From Novosphingobium sp. (lineage in GTDB: Bacteria; Pseudomonadota; Alphaproteobacteria; Sphingomonadales; Sphingomonadaceae): DNA of 50,318 nt. The notes beneath the pieces were generated by a model. That model had not been told where the DNA came from, searched no databases, and was given only the letters and a program-made list of their open reading frames with translations. The DNA is taken from the NCBI RefSeq assembly GCF_020852455.1, contig NZ_JADZAT010000025.1, positions 1-50,318 of the forward strand, in the 5' to 3' direction. Made by a program: the position numbers and the translations under genes. This document shows positions 43,010-50,318 of the stretch, in pieces; position 1 is the stretch's first letter; each line of letters starts with the position of its first letter.

Positions 43010-44980
43010 TCAGGGTTCGGCAATGTTGAACCCTGGCGGGATCGGGTCGAGTGCGTCCTGAAGGGACCGGACCGCAGCGACATCGCCATCGATCTTCAGT
43101 CCGACCATCTGCAGCCGGCCGAGCGGAATCTTTGCGAAAAGCAGGCCCAGGATCAGCTGGCGCGGGCCGGTGATCGTTGCTTGCGGGTTGGCTGAAGGCT
43201 GGCCGACCCGGGCGATCAGGACGGACTTGCCGGCGTCGATTCCCGCAGTCTCCTTGCTGTCAGTGAACACCACGTTGATCGCGAGCGGATTGCCAGCCAG
43301 CTTGGCCGGATCATAACGGGTCGCCATTGTATCGAGCAGCAATTGCGTCGGCACGGCAGAGATCATGTCCATACCCTGCGCCTGGATCGGCTGGGCCTGG
43401 TAACCCTGGCGCAGGTCCTTGGCAGCGGAGAGGAACTGGTTGCGCCAGATCCCGCTTTCAGCCTGATAGCCCTGCTGTTCATAGCTGTCGGCCAAGAGCG
43501 CGCGGGCCTGCTGGTTGGTGGGATCGGCAAAGATCAACTGGTTCAGCAGGTCTGACGACCAGCGATAATCGCCCGCCGCCATGGCTTTGCGCGCCAGGGC
43601 CAGCACCTTACCGGCACCGCCCATCGCCGCGACGTATTTCTTGGCGCGTTCCTGCGGCGGCCAGGGGTGAAGATTGGCCGGGTTGCCATCGTACCAGCCC
43701 AGGTACCACTGATAGACCGCCTTCGAGTTGTGGCTATAGGTGCCGTAATAGCCGCGGTTGAACCAGTCTTTGGCCAGTTCGGGCGGCTGCACCACCTGCT
43801 CGGCGATCTCGGCCTGGGTCTCGCCCTGGTTCATCCGCCGTACCGTCTGGTCATGCAGGTAGCGATAGTTATCGCGCTGGCTGGCCAACATGCCCGTAAC
43901 CTCGTTCTGGCCAAAGCGCGGCCAACAGTGGCTGGACAGCACCACGTCGCTGCGATTGCCATAAAGCCGCAGGGCTTCGTCAAGAAAACCGGCCCAGGCA
44001 TGAGAATTGCGCACCTTGGCGCCGCGCGGGGTCAGGATGTTGTGCAGCGAACAAGTCGACATTTCGGACGAAAGGAAGGCCTTCTGTGGGGCAATATAGA
44101 CGTTGAGCTCGCTGGGTGCCTCGCTGCCCGAAACGATCTGAAATTCCAGCGCCACGCCGTCGATCGTACGGGTTTCACCGGTCTTGCTGATCGTGTCGGT
44201 CGGTGCGATCAGGGTCACTTCGCCGCCTGCCAGGCCCGGCCCGATCCCCGATCCCATCTGTCCCTGTGGGCCAGGCGTGAGTGTGGTGCCAAACTGGTAG
44301 GTCGCCCGCCGTCCCATCGCCGCACCGGCCATGACGCTTTCCGATGCAGTTTCGGCCATGAAATGCTCGGGCGCCAGGATCGCAACCTTGCCCGACTTCA
44401 CATCAGCCTCGCTGACTACGCCGCGCACCCCGCCGTAATGATCACCGTGGCTGTGGCTGTAGATCACCGCCACCACCGGCCGCGCGCCAAGTTGCTGGTT
44501 GGCCAGTTCAAGCGCTGCGGCAGCGGTTTCGCGGTCGGTCAAGGGATCGACCACGATCCATCCGGTCGCGCCCTTGATCAGCGTCATGTTCGAAATGTCA
44601 AACCCGCGAACCTGCCAGATCCCGTCGCTGACCTTGAACAGCCCGTGGCGGCGCAAATGGGTCATTTCACGCCAGAGCGACGGATTGACCGAAGCCGGGG
44701 ACGGGCCGGTGACGAAATCGTACGCCGCCAGGTTCCAGACCGGCTTGCCCTGGGCATTGCGGATAATGGGATCGGTTCGCGAGGCAACGAAACCGCGCTG
44801 GCTGAAATCGGCATCGCGCCCATCATCGGCAGGCAGGGCCGCTGCCGCCGCTTTTTGCGCAGCCGCAGTGGCCGGGCTGGCGGGCTTTGAAGCCAGATCG
44901 GGCGCAGGTGCTCCAGCCGAAAGCGCGCTCGAGCAGAGCAACAGGGCGAAACTGGCCAGCGGCAGGTGGGTACGGGGCAT
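43010..44980 (-). CDS. Exported alkylsulfatase-type metallo-beta-lactamase-fold hydrolase
   Basis: 656 residues. Signal peptide (LPLASFALLLCSSALSAGA), then an MBL-fold domain with the HSHGDH zinc motif at 176-181 and further His ligands (SSHCWPRFG region), followed by the alkylsulfatase dimerisation domain (NRGYYGTYSHNSKAVYQWYLGWYDGNPANLHP in part) and a SCP2-like C-terminal domain. It resembles SdsA1, which cleaves alkyl sulfates. The ATG at 44980 has AGGAGA 8 nt upstream, better than the frame start at 45223. Divergent from the peroxiredoxin. Confidence 0.9.
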   Translation of the reverse strand: MPRTHLPLASFALLLCSSALSAGAPAPDLASKPASPATAAAQKAAAAALPADDGRDADFSQRGFVASRTDPIIRNAQGKPVWNLAAYDFVTGPSPASVNPSLWREMTHLRRHGLFKVSDGIWQVRGFDISNMTLIKGATGWIVVDPLTDRETAAAALELANQQLGARPVVAVIYSHSHGDHYGGVRGVVSEADVKSGKVAILAPEHFMAETASESVMAGAAMGRRATYQFGTTLTPGPQGQMGSGIGPGLAGGEVTLIAPTDTISKTGETRTIDGVALEFQIVSGSEAPSELNVYIAPQKAFLSSEMSTCSLHNILTPRGAKVRNSHAWAGFLDEALRLYGNRSDVVLSSHCWPRFGQNEVTGMLASQRDNYRYLHDQTVRRMNQGETQAEIAEQVVQPPELAKDWFNRGYYGTYSHNSKAVYQWYLGWYDGNPANLHPWPPQERAKKYVAAMGGAGKVLALARKAMAAGDYRWSSDLLNQLIFADPTNQQARALLADSYEQQGYQAESGIWRNQFLSAAKDLRQGYQAQPIQAQGMDMISAVPTQLLLDTMATRYDPAKLAGNPLAINVVFTDSKETAGIDAGKSVLIARVGQPSANPQATITGPRQLILGLLFAKIPLGRLQMVGLKIDGDVAAVRSLQDALDPIPPGFNIAEP

Positions 44981-45136
44981 TGGGGTGGTCTCCTCTTCCA
45001 TAGGCAGCTTGCGTTGCCTGTCCAAGGATTTCAAGCGCACGATTAATCTCAAAATTCGATCATAGTTTCCAGATTTGCCGGTTTTGTCGATCAGAGCGCA
45101 CGCACTATCTGCCACCTCAAGCAAAGGAGATGCACA

Positions 45137-45685
45137 ATGCTTGGACGTTCCATTCCCGACGTTACCCTGAAGACCCGCGTTCGCGATGACAGCCTGGGCG
45201 GACCCAATCCGTTCCGCTGGCAAGACCTGAACCTGCGTGAGGAGTTTGCCGGCAAGAAGGTTGTCGTGTTCTCGCTACCCGGCGCTTTCACACCGACCTG
45301 CAGCAACGAACAGTGCCCGAATTTCGAACGGCTATACGGCGTGTTCAAGGCTGCCGGGGTGGATGAAGTCTATTGCCTGTCGGTCAACGATGCCTTTGTA
45401 ATGTACCAGTGGGGCAAGCACCTGGGCCTCGAGAAGATCAAGCTTCTGCCCGATGGTTCGGGCCATTTCACGCGCCGGATGGGCATGCTGATCGACAAGG
45501 ATCACCTGGGATTCGGCATGCGCAGCTGGCGCTATGCGATGATCGTCGAAGACAACACGATCACCCACTGGTTCGAGGAACCGGGCATCAATGACACCGG
45601 CAGCGATGCCGATCCCTATGGCGAGACCGCGCCCGAAAAGCTGCTGGCGGCCTTGACCGACGAGCCGGTGGCAGCGGCTGCTTAA
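45137..45685 (+). CDS. Peroxiredoxin (Prx5 type)
   Basis: 182 residues, thioredoxin fold. The peroxidatic Cys is C55 in PGAFTPTCSNEQCP (C60 nearby), and the Prx5 features VNDAFVMYQWGK and the Arg in GMRSWRYAMIVED are present. It reduces hydrogen peroxide and organic peroxides. AAAGGAG 9 nt before ATG gives a strong ribosome binding site. OxyR control is possible, but I saw no OxyR-type site in the 156-bp gap. Confidence 0.93.
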   Translation: MLGRSIPDVTLKTRVRDDSLGGPNPFRWQDLNLREEFAGKKVVVFSLPGAFTPTCSNEQCPNFERLYGVFKAAGVDEVYCLSVNDAFVMYQWGKHLGLEKIKLLPDGSGHFTRRMGMLIDKDHLGFGMRSWRYAMIVEDNTITHWFEEPGINDTGSDADPYGETAPEKLLAALTDEPVAAAA

Positions 45686-45694
45686 TTCGGTTAG

Positions 45695-46267
45695 GTGCGG
45701 GTGGTGGTCACAGCTGATCCCCCCTCCGGGCCGCCGCCCGCACCGTCCCCGTCGGCGCCATTCATCGTCACCGCTGAACTGCCGGAGGACGTGTTCAGCT
45801 GGTCTAACGGTCTGCGCAGCACGCACTTCCCGCCAGAGCGCAATTGGCTGAAGGCGCACGTCACACTGTTTCACAGTTTCGCGCCGTCGCTGCGCGATGA
45901 ACTGCCGCGGTTTCTTGCGCGCATCGCGGCTGAATTTGCAGCGCCGCCCGCACGGATCGATGGGTTGATGGACCTGGGCCAGGGGACTGCCCTGGAAGTG
46001 CGATCGCCCGGCATGCTGGCGATCCGTGAGGTGATCGCCGATCATTTCTGGCAGATGCTGACCAGGCAGGACCAGGGCGGCAAGAAGCTGCACATCACGA
46101 TCCAGAACAAGGTTGCCCGCGATCAGGCGCTGGCGCTGCAGGGCGAGCTGGCCCCGCGGCTGAAACCGCGCGAATTTGCCTTCACCGGGCTTGGCCTGCA
46201 CCTTTATCGCAACCCCCATTGGGATGCGGTGGGCACCTGGAAGTTCAGAGGTAAAGAGCACGCTTGA
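45695..46267 (+). CDS. 2'-5' RNA ligase family (2H phosphoesterase) protein
   Basis: 190 residues. The two HxT motifs of the 2H fold are seen: H55-V-T57 in KAHVTLFHSF and H133-I-T135 in KLHITIQNK. Members open cyclic 2',3'-phosphates or join RNA 2'-5' in vitro. The start is a GTG at 45695, 9 bp after the peroxiredoxin stop; nearby GTG codons are alternatives. A Pro-rich linker precedes the fold. Its 3' end overlaps a predicted tRNA-Met promoter. Confidence 0.85.
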   Translation: MRVVVTADPPSGPPPAPSPSAPFIVTAELPEDVFSWSNGLRSTHFPPERNWLKAHVTLFHSFAPSLRDELPRFLARIAAEFAAPPARIDGLMDLGQGTALEVRSPGMLAIREVIADHFWQMLTRQDQGGKKLHITIQNKVARDQALALQGELAPRLKPREFAFTGLGLHLYRNPHWDAVGTWKFRGKEHA

Positions 46268-46292
46268 CCAAGCCGGATGCGCACCCTATGTG
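46264..46292 (+). promoter_or_regulatory. Promoter of tRNA-Met
   Basis: TTGACC (46264-46269), 17-bp spacer, TATGTG (46287-46292), then a GC-rich discriminator (CGCCGCC). The -35 box overlaps the stop of the 2H phosphoesterase gene; the tRNA begins about 33 bp after the likely start point. Confidence 0.55.
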
Positions 46293-46331
46293 CGCCGCCT
46301 GCCCGGGCGATGCCTGGCGCTGCCATGGTAT

Positions 46332-46408
46332 GGCGGAGTAGCTCAGCTGGTTAGAGCAGCGGAATCATAATCCGCGTGTCGGGGGTTCGAGTCCCTCCTC
46401 CGCTACCA
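46332..46408 (+). tRNA. tRNA-Met (elongator, anticodon CAT)
   Basis: A complete cloverleaf with anticodon CAT at 46366-46368. Acceptor stem GGCGGAG (46332-46338) and CTCCGCT (46398-46404; G-U at the end), discriminator A and encoded CCA. The sequence matches alphaproteobacterial elongator tRNA-Met rather than the lysidine-modified Ile tRNA. It marks the junction between chromosome and the relaxase-bearing region. Confidence 0.95.
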
Positions 46409-46411
46409 TTC

Positions 46412-46451
46412 AAGTCATTTATCGCTTTATTTTCAAAGGATAAAATGACTT
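46412..46451. repeat. 9-bp inverted repeat just after tRNA-Met
   Basis: AAGTCATTT (46412-46420) and AAATGACTT (46443-46451) are perfect reverse complements with a 22-nt AT-rich spacer, beginning 4 bp after the tRNA. It may be an integrase or excisionase arm site, or a weak tRNA terminator. Confidence 0.5.
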
Positions 46452-46461
46452 TTCCGGAAAA
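46450..46461. repeat. 12-bp palindrome TTTTCCGGAAAA
   Basis: A perfect self-complementary sequence directly at the right arm of the 9-bp inverted repeat, in AT-rich DNA between tRNA-Met and the element genes. Function unknown; a protein-binding site is the simplest reading. Confidence 0.45.
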
Positions 46462-46508
46462 TCGAAACCACATTTGTTCCCACATTTTGTGCGAGTCGGG
46501 ATGGGCTG

Positions 46509-47327
46509 TTATGCCCCTCGCTGGGATCGTTGCGCGGCACCTTCTAGCGTTGTTGCTGTCTTCCTCTCCGGGCTGTCCGGACGAATCTTGACGGTGCATC
46601 GCACCGGCTGCTGCGAGGGTGCAGCGGTCTTCCGGCAAGCGTCAATGGTATCTCGGTTGTCGCGCTGGATGTCAGCGGCCTGCACCAGAGCATTCCATGC
46701 CTCAGGGCTGTCGCTTTGCATCAACTGCGCGCCTGCATCCCAGCGTGAGGGGGCGCCCACTATCCGCGCCGCCATACGCTCGGGCCAGTGCCAGCTTTCC
46801 GGCATCGCGCGAGCAATGGTGCCGGGAAGGAAGGACCATAGCAGGATACCCGCCAGCAAAGCTCCGCCTGCAACCTGGTAGAGCTGCTGCCGCTGCTCGG
46901 CGGCGGTGCGCGCATGGGCTGAGACGCTACGCATTTCCTGAGCGGCGTGATTCAAGTCGCTCCGGGCCTGACTGATCCTGTCCTGATCGCTGCGCCGCGC
47001 TGCCTCGGCTGCGGCTGCAATCCGATTGCCGATGCTGCCAGGGGTCATCTGCATCGCCGGATGACCAGCCATGCTCTTCAAGCTCTCGCTTATCGTGCTC
47101 ATCCGCTTGGTCATGTCAGTCAGGGTCGCTCCATAGTCGGGAATAACAATGTCGGCACGCTCGGCGGCAAGGTGCTGAACCGCCCGGCGCAAGAGGGCCA
47201 GTTCGCCTTCAAGGCGGGCAAACGCCTCGGCGGCGGGATCGGCTGCGGTATCCGGGGTGGGCGGATCAGGGTCGGGTTCAGGCTCAAGGTCCAGGGTCAG
47301 TTCCACGTCATCAGTATCGGTATCCAT
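46509..47327 (-). CDS. DUF6118-type protein of relaxase loci
   Basis: 272 residues. An acidic N-terminus rich in Asp/Glu/Pro (ELTLDLEPEPDPDPPTPD), a long helical, probably coiled-coil part (about 50-150), one membrane helix (QVAGGALLAGILLWSFLPG) and a C-terminal domain. Such proteins are found beside traA in sphingomonad mobile elements; function unknown. The ATG at 47327 has AGGAG upstream and lies 10 bp after the traA stop, so the two are one operon. Confidence 0.8.
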   Translation of the reverse strand: MDTDTDDVELTLDLEPEPDPDPPTPDTAADPAAEAFARLEGELALLRRAVQHLAAERADIVIPDYGATLTDMTKRMSTISESLKSMAGHPAMQMTPGSIGNRIAAAAEAARRSDQDRISQARSDLNHAAQEMRSVSAHARTAAEQRQQLYQVAGGALLAGILLWSFLPGTIARAMPESWHWPERMAARIVGAPSRWDAGAQLMQSDSPEAWNALVQAADIQRDNRDTIDACRKTAAPSQQPVRCTVKIRPDSPERKTATTLEGAAQRSQRGA

Positions 47328-47337
47328 CGCGTTTCTC

Positions 47338-50223
47338 CTACAGGCCCATGCCAATTGACCGGCTCCGCTCCATCGAGATGGAGGCGGCAAGGTCGCGGGC
47401 CAGATCGCGACCGAGTTCTGTCTTGATGCCAAGCTCGCGGGTGCGGCTGCGCAGCAGGGATTCAACCTGCGCGTCGCGCTCCAGCCCCTTCGCCATGTCC
47501 GTCATGCGGTTGGTGAGCCTCTGCGCGCCCTTGGTATCGCCATCGCGCTGCATGGCCTGGCGCGCTTGCCCGAGCCGCTGCCAGTCGCTGACAAAGCGGT
47601 CGGCGCGCTGCGCGGGATCGACGCGGATCTCGGCTTCAAGCTGCATGGCGCGGATTGCGCCCTGGCTGCGACCATAGGCGGCCTCTCGGGCCAGCGAGGG
47701 CTGGCGCTGCAAGGCGCTGGCGAGGTCGGCTGCACCATGGGGCCGGATCGCGTCGAGCGCCTTTCCGGCCTTCTCCAGCGCGTCGCGCTGGTGTGGCAGG
47801 ACCGGCAATCCCTGTTCTCGCATCTGCCCGATGTCGGCGGCGGCACGCGCATAGCGCTCGACCGCCCGGCGCTGATCGGTCGGGCCAGCCTGATCCGTCG
47901 GCAGGGCTTCGAGCCGGTTGGCCTGCGGACGGAAGCCCGCGAAGATCGACTTCGCTCGTTCCGGCAATTGCCGGGCGATCTCCACGATCCGCTCGCGGAA
48001 CGTGATCCCGCGCCGCTCAGCGAAATGGCGTTCGGGCTTGTAGTCGCTGGCCATGTCCTTGCCGCGCTCCCGGCTCAGCGTGCGGACCAGTTTCGACTGA
48101 TCGGCGAAGTCGTCGCGCCCATAATGTAGGGCCACGCCGTCGCGGTGGCGTGACAGGCCGACATAGGCCCCGTGGCTGTCCATCCCCGGCGTGGCGAGCA
48201 CATGTGTGCGGTCCACCGTCATGCCCTGCGCCTTGTGGATCGTTGCGGCATAGCCATGATCGATGTGGGCATAGTTTTTGGTGTCAAATGCGACGCTACG
48301 GCCATCGTCGGTGCGCACGGCCATGCTTTGCGCGCTGATCCGCTCGACCGTGCCCAAGGTGCCGTTCTTGACGCCCAGCCCACGCTCATTGCGCAGGAAC
48401 ATGATGCGGTCGCCGCTGGCGAACTGGCGCTCGCCGCGATCTGCTTTGATCGACACGTCCATGCCCAACTCACAACTTGCGCGCAGCTTTCTGCGTGCCG
48501 CGTCATTGAGTTCGCGCACCTCGTCATTGGTGTGGGTCAGGATGATCCGCGTATCGCCTGGGCTGGCCTGCCGGTCACGGTCCCAGCGTTCGATCAGGTC
48601 GCTGCGCGCTGCTTCCCGCGTCTCGGCGGCGTGCACCATGCCCCGTTCGTCATAAGCCTTAATGGCAAGGCCAGTGCGCCCCGTTGCGAGGTGCCGGGTA
48701 GCGTCCTGCTGCCAGCCGTCATGCTGGCGGCGCACCTCGCTGATTTCAACGCCACCGTGCCGTTCGTGGATCGCACGGAAGGCTGCTCCGGCTTCGATGG
48801 CCTGGAGTTGCTGCGGGTCGCCAACCAGGACAACTTTCGCGCCCGCATCGGCGGCATGGGACAGCACGCGCTCCATCTGGCGCGTGCCGACCATGCCTGC
48901 TTCATCGATGACCAGCACGTCGCGCGACGTGAGCAATTCGCGGCCCTGGCCCCACTGATGTTCAAGGCTGGCGATGGTGCGCGAAGTAATGCCCGAACCA
49001 TGCTCCAGACCTTCGGCGGCAATGCCGGACAGGGCGGCACCGCGAACGGTATAGCCAGCGATTTCCCAAGCCTCGCGTGCCACGCCCAGCATCGCGCTTT
49101 TGCCGGTCCCGGCATAGCCGACGACAACGCTGAGGCAGCGCCCATCGGTCACATGCTCGAATGCTGCGCGCTGCTCGCCGGAGAGGATCAGGCCGCGTGT
49201 CTCGGCGCGCGCCAGCGCTCCTTCCCGGCCTTTCTGATCGACGCCATTCCGCTCGCCCTCCGCCAGCAATTCCGATGCGCGTTGCAGCCGCTGTTCGGTT
49301 TCGATCATGGCGCGCGAGGTGAACCGGTCCTCGCCGCGTCCGTCCTTGCCCAGCGCAATCATATCAGGCGAGCCGCGTACCGCGCTCATCACCAGATCGA
49401 ACTGCTCTTTCCCGTCGCTGTGCCGGTGCACGAACATCGCCAGGTCACGGCCCGTGAACGTGGCTTGGCTGTGCGTGATCGCGTCGAGTGCGACAGTGGT
49501 ATTGGCGATGATCCTCTCGCCATTGCGCTGAGCGACAGCGCGGTGTTCCTCGATCCGTTCGGCCTCCAACCCGCGCACCCCCATGCGCGAGGCGGCGGGA
49601 CCAATCTTGTCCTGCGGCTCCAGTGCAATGCCCTGCGCCTCCAGGCTGCGGTGATCGATCCGCGCATCGATATCGAGTTCGGCCAGCCGCTCGTTGACAT
49701 GATCGGCCCAGCGCTCACGCCACTGCTCGACCAGCTCGGCCTTGTTCCACTCGCGCACCTTCGCGCCGAACCCGTCTTTGCCGACTTCGCGCATGGTGAG
49801 CATGACATGGGCATGGGGCTTGGGCTGGCCGTCCGCGCCAATATCCCAATGGACATTGAGATCAGCGATCATGCCCTTTTCGACGAACTCGGCCTCGGCA
49901 AACTCGCGGGCCAGCTCAATGCCCTGTTCCTTGGTCAGCTCGCGCGGAATGGCGAATTCGACCTCGCGGGCAAGCTGTGCGTCCTTCCGCTTCTCGGCCG
50001 CCTCGACCGCATTCCAGAGCTTTTCGCGGTCGGCAAATTCCTCCGGCGCGCCTTCCGGCAGCAGTACCTCGGAATGGACGACCCCGTCCTTGTTGGTGAA
50101 ATCATGGTCGCGGTCGAGCCGTTCGTCGTGCAGCCGCTCAGCTCCGCGATAAGCAGCGGCGGCCACGGCGCTGCGCCCGCTCGACCGGCTGATGACTTTG
50201 ACGGAGAGGTGGAAGATCGCCAT
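47338..50223 (-). CDS. traA: Ti-type conjugative relaxase-helicase TraA (MobQ/MOBQ class)
   Basis: 961 residues. The N-terminal MobA/MobL relaxase domain has Tyr25 (AAAAYRG) and the metal His set H125, H137, H139 (NVHWD, KPHAHVML). A RecD-like helicase domain follows with Walker A GYAGTGKS (369-376), Walker B DEAG (440-443), VGDPQQLQAIEAG and the late motif IHKAQGMTVD; the C-terminus is helical. It nicks oriT and unwinds the transferred strand. Shorter than pTiC58 TraA (about 1100). The ATG at 50223 gives MAIFHLSVKVISRSSGRS, the family start; the oriT candidate lies just upstream. Confidence 0.95.
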   Translation of the reverse strand: MAIFHLSVKVISRSSGRSAVAAAAYRGAERLHDERLDRDHDFTNKDGVVHSEVLLPEGAPEEFADREKLWNAVEAAEKRKDAQLAREVEFAIPRELTKEQGIELAREFAEAEFVEKGMIADLNVHWDIGADGQPKPHAHVMLTMREVGKDGFGAKVREWNKAELVEQWRERWADHVNERLAELDIDARIDHRSLEAQGIALEPQDKIGPAASRMGVRGLEAERIEEHRAVAQRNGERIIANTTVALDAITHSQATFTGRDLAMFVHRHSDGKEQFDLVMSAVRGSPDMIALGKDGRGEDRFTSRAMIETEQRLQRASELLAEGERNGVDQKGREGALARAETRGLILSGEQRAAFEHVTDGRCLSVVVGYAGTGKSAMLGVAREAWEIAGYTVRGAALSGIAAEGLEHGSGITSRTIASLEHQWGQGRELLTSRDVLVIDEAGMVGTRQMERVLSHAADAGAKVVLVGDPQQLQAIEAGAAFRAIHERHGGVEISEVRRQHDGWQQDATRHLATGRTGLAIKAYDERGMVHAAETREAARSDLIERWDRDRQASPGDTRIILTHTNDEVRELNDAARRKLRASCELGMDVSIKADRGERQFASGDRIMFLRNERGLGVKNGTLGTVERISAQSMAVRTDDGRSVAFDTKNYAHIDHGYAATIHKAQGMTVDRTHVLATPGMDSHGAYVGLSRHRDGVALHYGRDDFADQSKLVRTLSRERGKDMASDYKPERHFAERRGITFRERIVEIARQLPERAKSIFAGFRPQANRLEALPTDQAGPTDQRRAVERYARAAADIGQMREQGLPVLPHQRDALEKAGKALDAIRPHGAADLASALQRQPSLAREAAYGRSQGAIRAMQLEAEIRVDPAQRADRFVSDWQRLGQARQAMQRDGDTKGAQRLTNRMTDMAKGLERDAQVESLLRSRTRELGIKTELGRDLARDLAASISMERSRSIGMGL

Positions 50224-50252
50224 GACGGCAATCCATTTACGCCACCAAGCGC

Positions 50253-50283
50253 ACGTCGGCACGACGTATAAGCGCGCCCTCCC
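50253..50283 (+). other. oriT: Candidate origin of transfer (RSF1010/pTiC58-class oriT)
   Basis: ACGTCG (50253-50258) and CGACGT (50262-50267) form a perfect inverted repeat with a GCA loop, followed 1 bp later by TAAGCGCGCCCTCCC (50269-50283). RSF1010- and Ti-plasmid-type nic regions consist of an inverted repeat followed by TAAGTGCGCCCT, nicked before CCCT. This copy differs at one base in twelve. It lies 30 bp upstream of the traA start, the expected place. Nicking of the plus strand would lead transfer to the right, with traA entering last. Confidence 0.75.
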
Positions 50284-50318
50284 ATGATAAAATCCTGCTC
50301 GGGACTATTCAGTATCAG

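Noticed and set aside
45062..45108. Possible OxyR site before the peroxiredoxin gene (ATAG ... CTAT)
   Set aside because: The outer ATAG and CTAT are about 47 bp apart and the inner half-sites are lacking, so the spacing does not fit an OxyR tetramer site.
46176..46591. Short plus-strand frames GGVAQLVRAAES and MSGVRVPPPLPF
   Set aside because: Translations of tRNA-Met itself; not proteins.
46351..46638. 95-residue minus-strand frame ending GGTRTPDTRIMIPLL
   Set aside because: This peptide is the well-known false product of translating the complement of a CAT-anticodon tRNA; it overlaps tRNA-Met.
48172..50271. 699-residue open frame antisense to traA
   Set aside because: Shadow frame of the relaxase gene; it also runs through the oriT candidate.
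1..50318. CRISPR array, rRNA operon, transposase or full insertion sequence
   Set aside because: No regularly spaced repeats, rRNA sequence, or transposase-like protein with terminal repeats were found on reading both strands.

Overview
The window is a high-GC alphaproteobacterial chromosome segment, most likely from Sphingomonadales (Novosphingobium/Sphingomonas/Erythrobacter relatives; genus not resolved). The evidence is the gene order (rpsB-tsf-pyrH-frr-uppS-cdsA-dxr-rseP-bamA-skp-fabZ, dapF-mtaB-ftsY-yciB, acpP-fabF-mltG), a zinc-ligand-free bL31, and the absence of lpxD/lpxA/lpxB between skp and fabZ, as expected for bacteria that use glycosphingolipids instead of LPS.

Layout: (1) 1-2337 is a lower-GC accessory stretch. 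It holds a 32-bp palindrome, a gene of unknown function, and a DUF1778 antitoxin/GNAT toxin pair that reads into the unknown gene. (2) 2338-14675 is a housekeeping block for translation (rpsB, tsf, frr, rpmE), UMP kinase, isoprenoid and phospholipid precursors (dxr, uppS, cdsA) and outer-membrane assembly (rseP, bamA, skp), preceded by an Fe-S protein on the other strand. (3) 14698-20249 has a PilZ protein, tRNA-His, and a tightly overlapping cytochrome c maturation operon ccmCDEFGHI; ccmA and ccmB are not in the window. (4) 20269-24256 has kup with a structured leader, an aminotransferase and a PuuD-like membrane protein. (5) 24257-30545 is a minus-strand run: yciB, ftsY, mtaB, dapF, a GGDEF-EAL protein and a 2OG/Fe(II) oxygenase. 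(6) 30607-36020 has an EVE protein, a small membrane protein, an LplT-like transporter, pgsA, an NTF2-like protein, oxyR and rnd. (7) 36021-40236 has aspS and three predicted exported cysteine-containing proteins. (8) 40399-46267 has acpP/fabF/mltG, an alkylsulfatase-type hydrolase, a peroxiredoxin and a 2H phosphoesterase.

At the right end, tRNA-Met (46332-46408) abuts a second accessory region with a DUF6118-type gene and a Ti-type TraA relaxase-helicase. Just upstream of traA is a sequence with the architecture of an RSF1010/pTiC58-class origin of transfer: a short inverted repeat followed by a TAAGcGCGCCCTCCC core. This points to an integrative mobilizable or conjugative element at tRNA-Met whose remainder, including any integrase, lies outside the window.

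The most interesting non-coding signals are the oriT candidate, a stem that would cover the kup ribosome binding site, a terminator-like hairpin between acpP and fabF, a hairpin in the rpmE leader, and a leaderless promoter for the antitoxin gene. No CRISPR array, rRNA or complete insertion sequence was seen.
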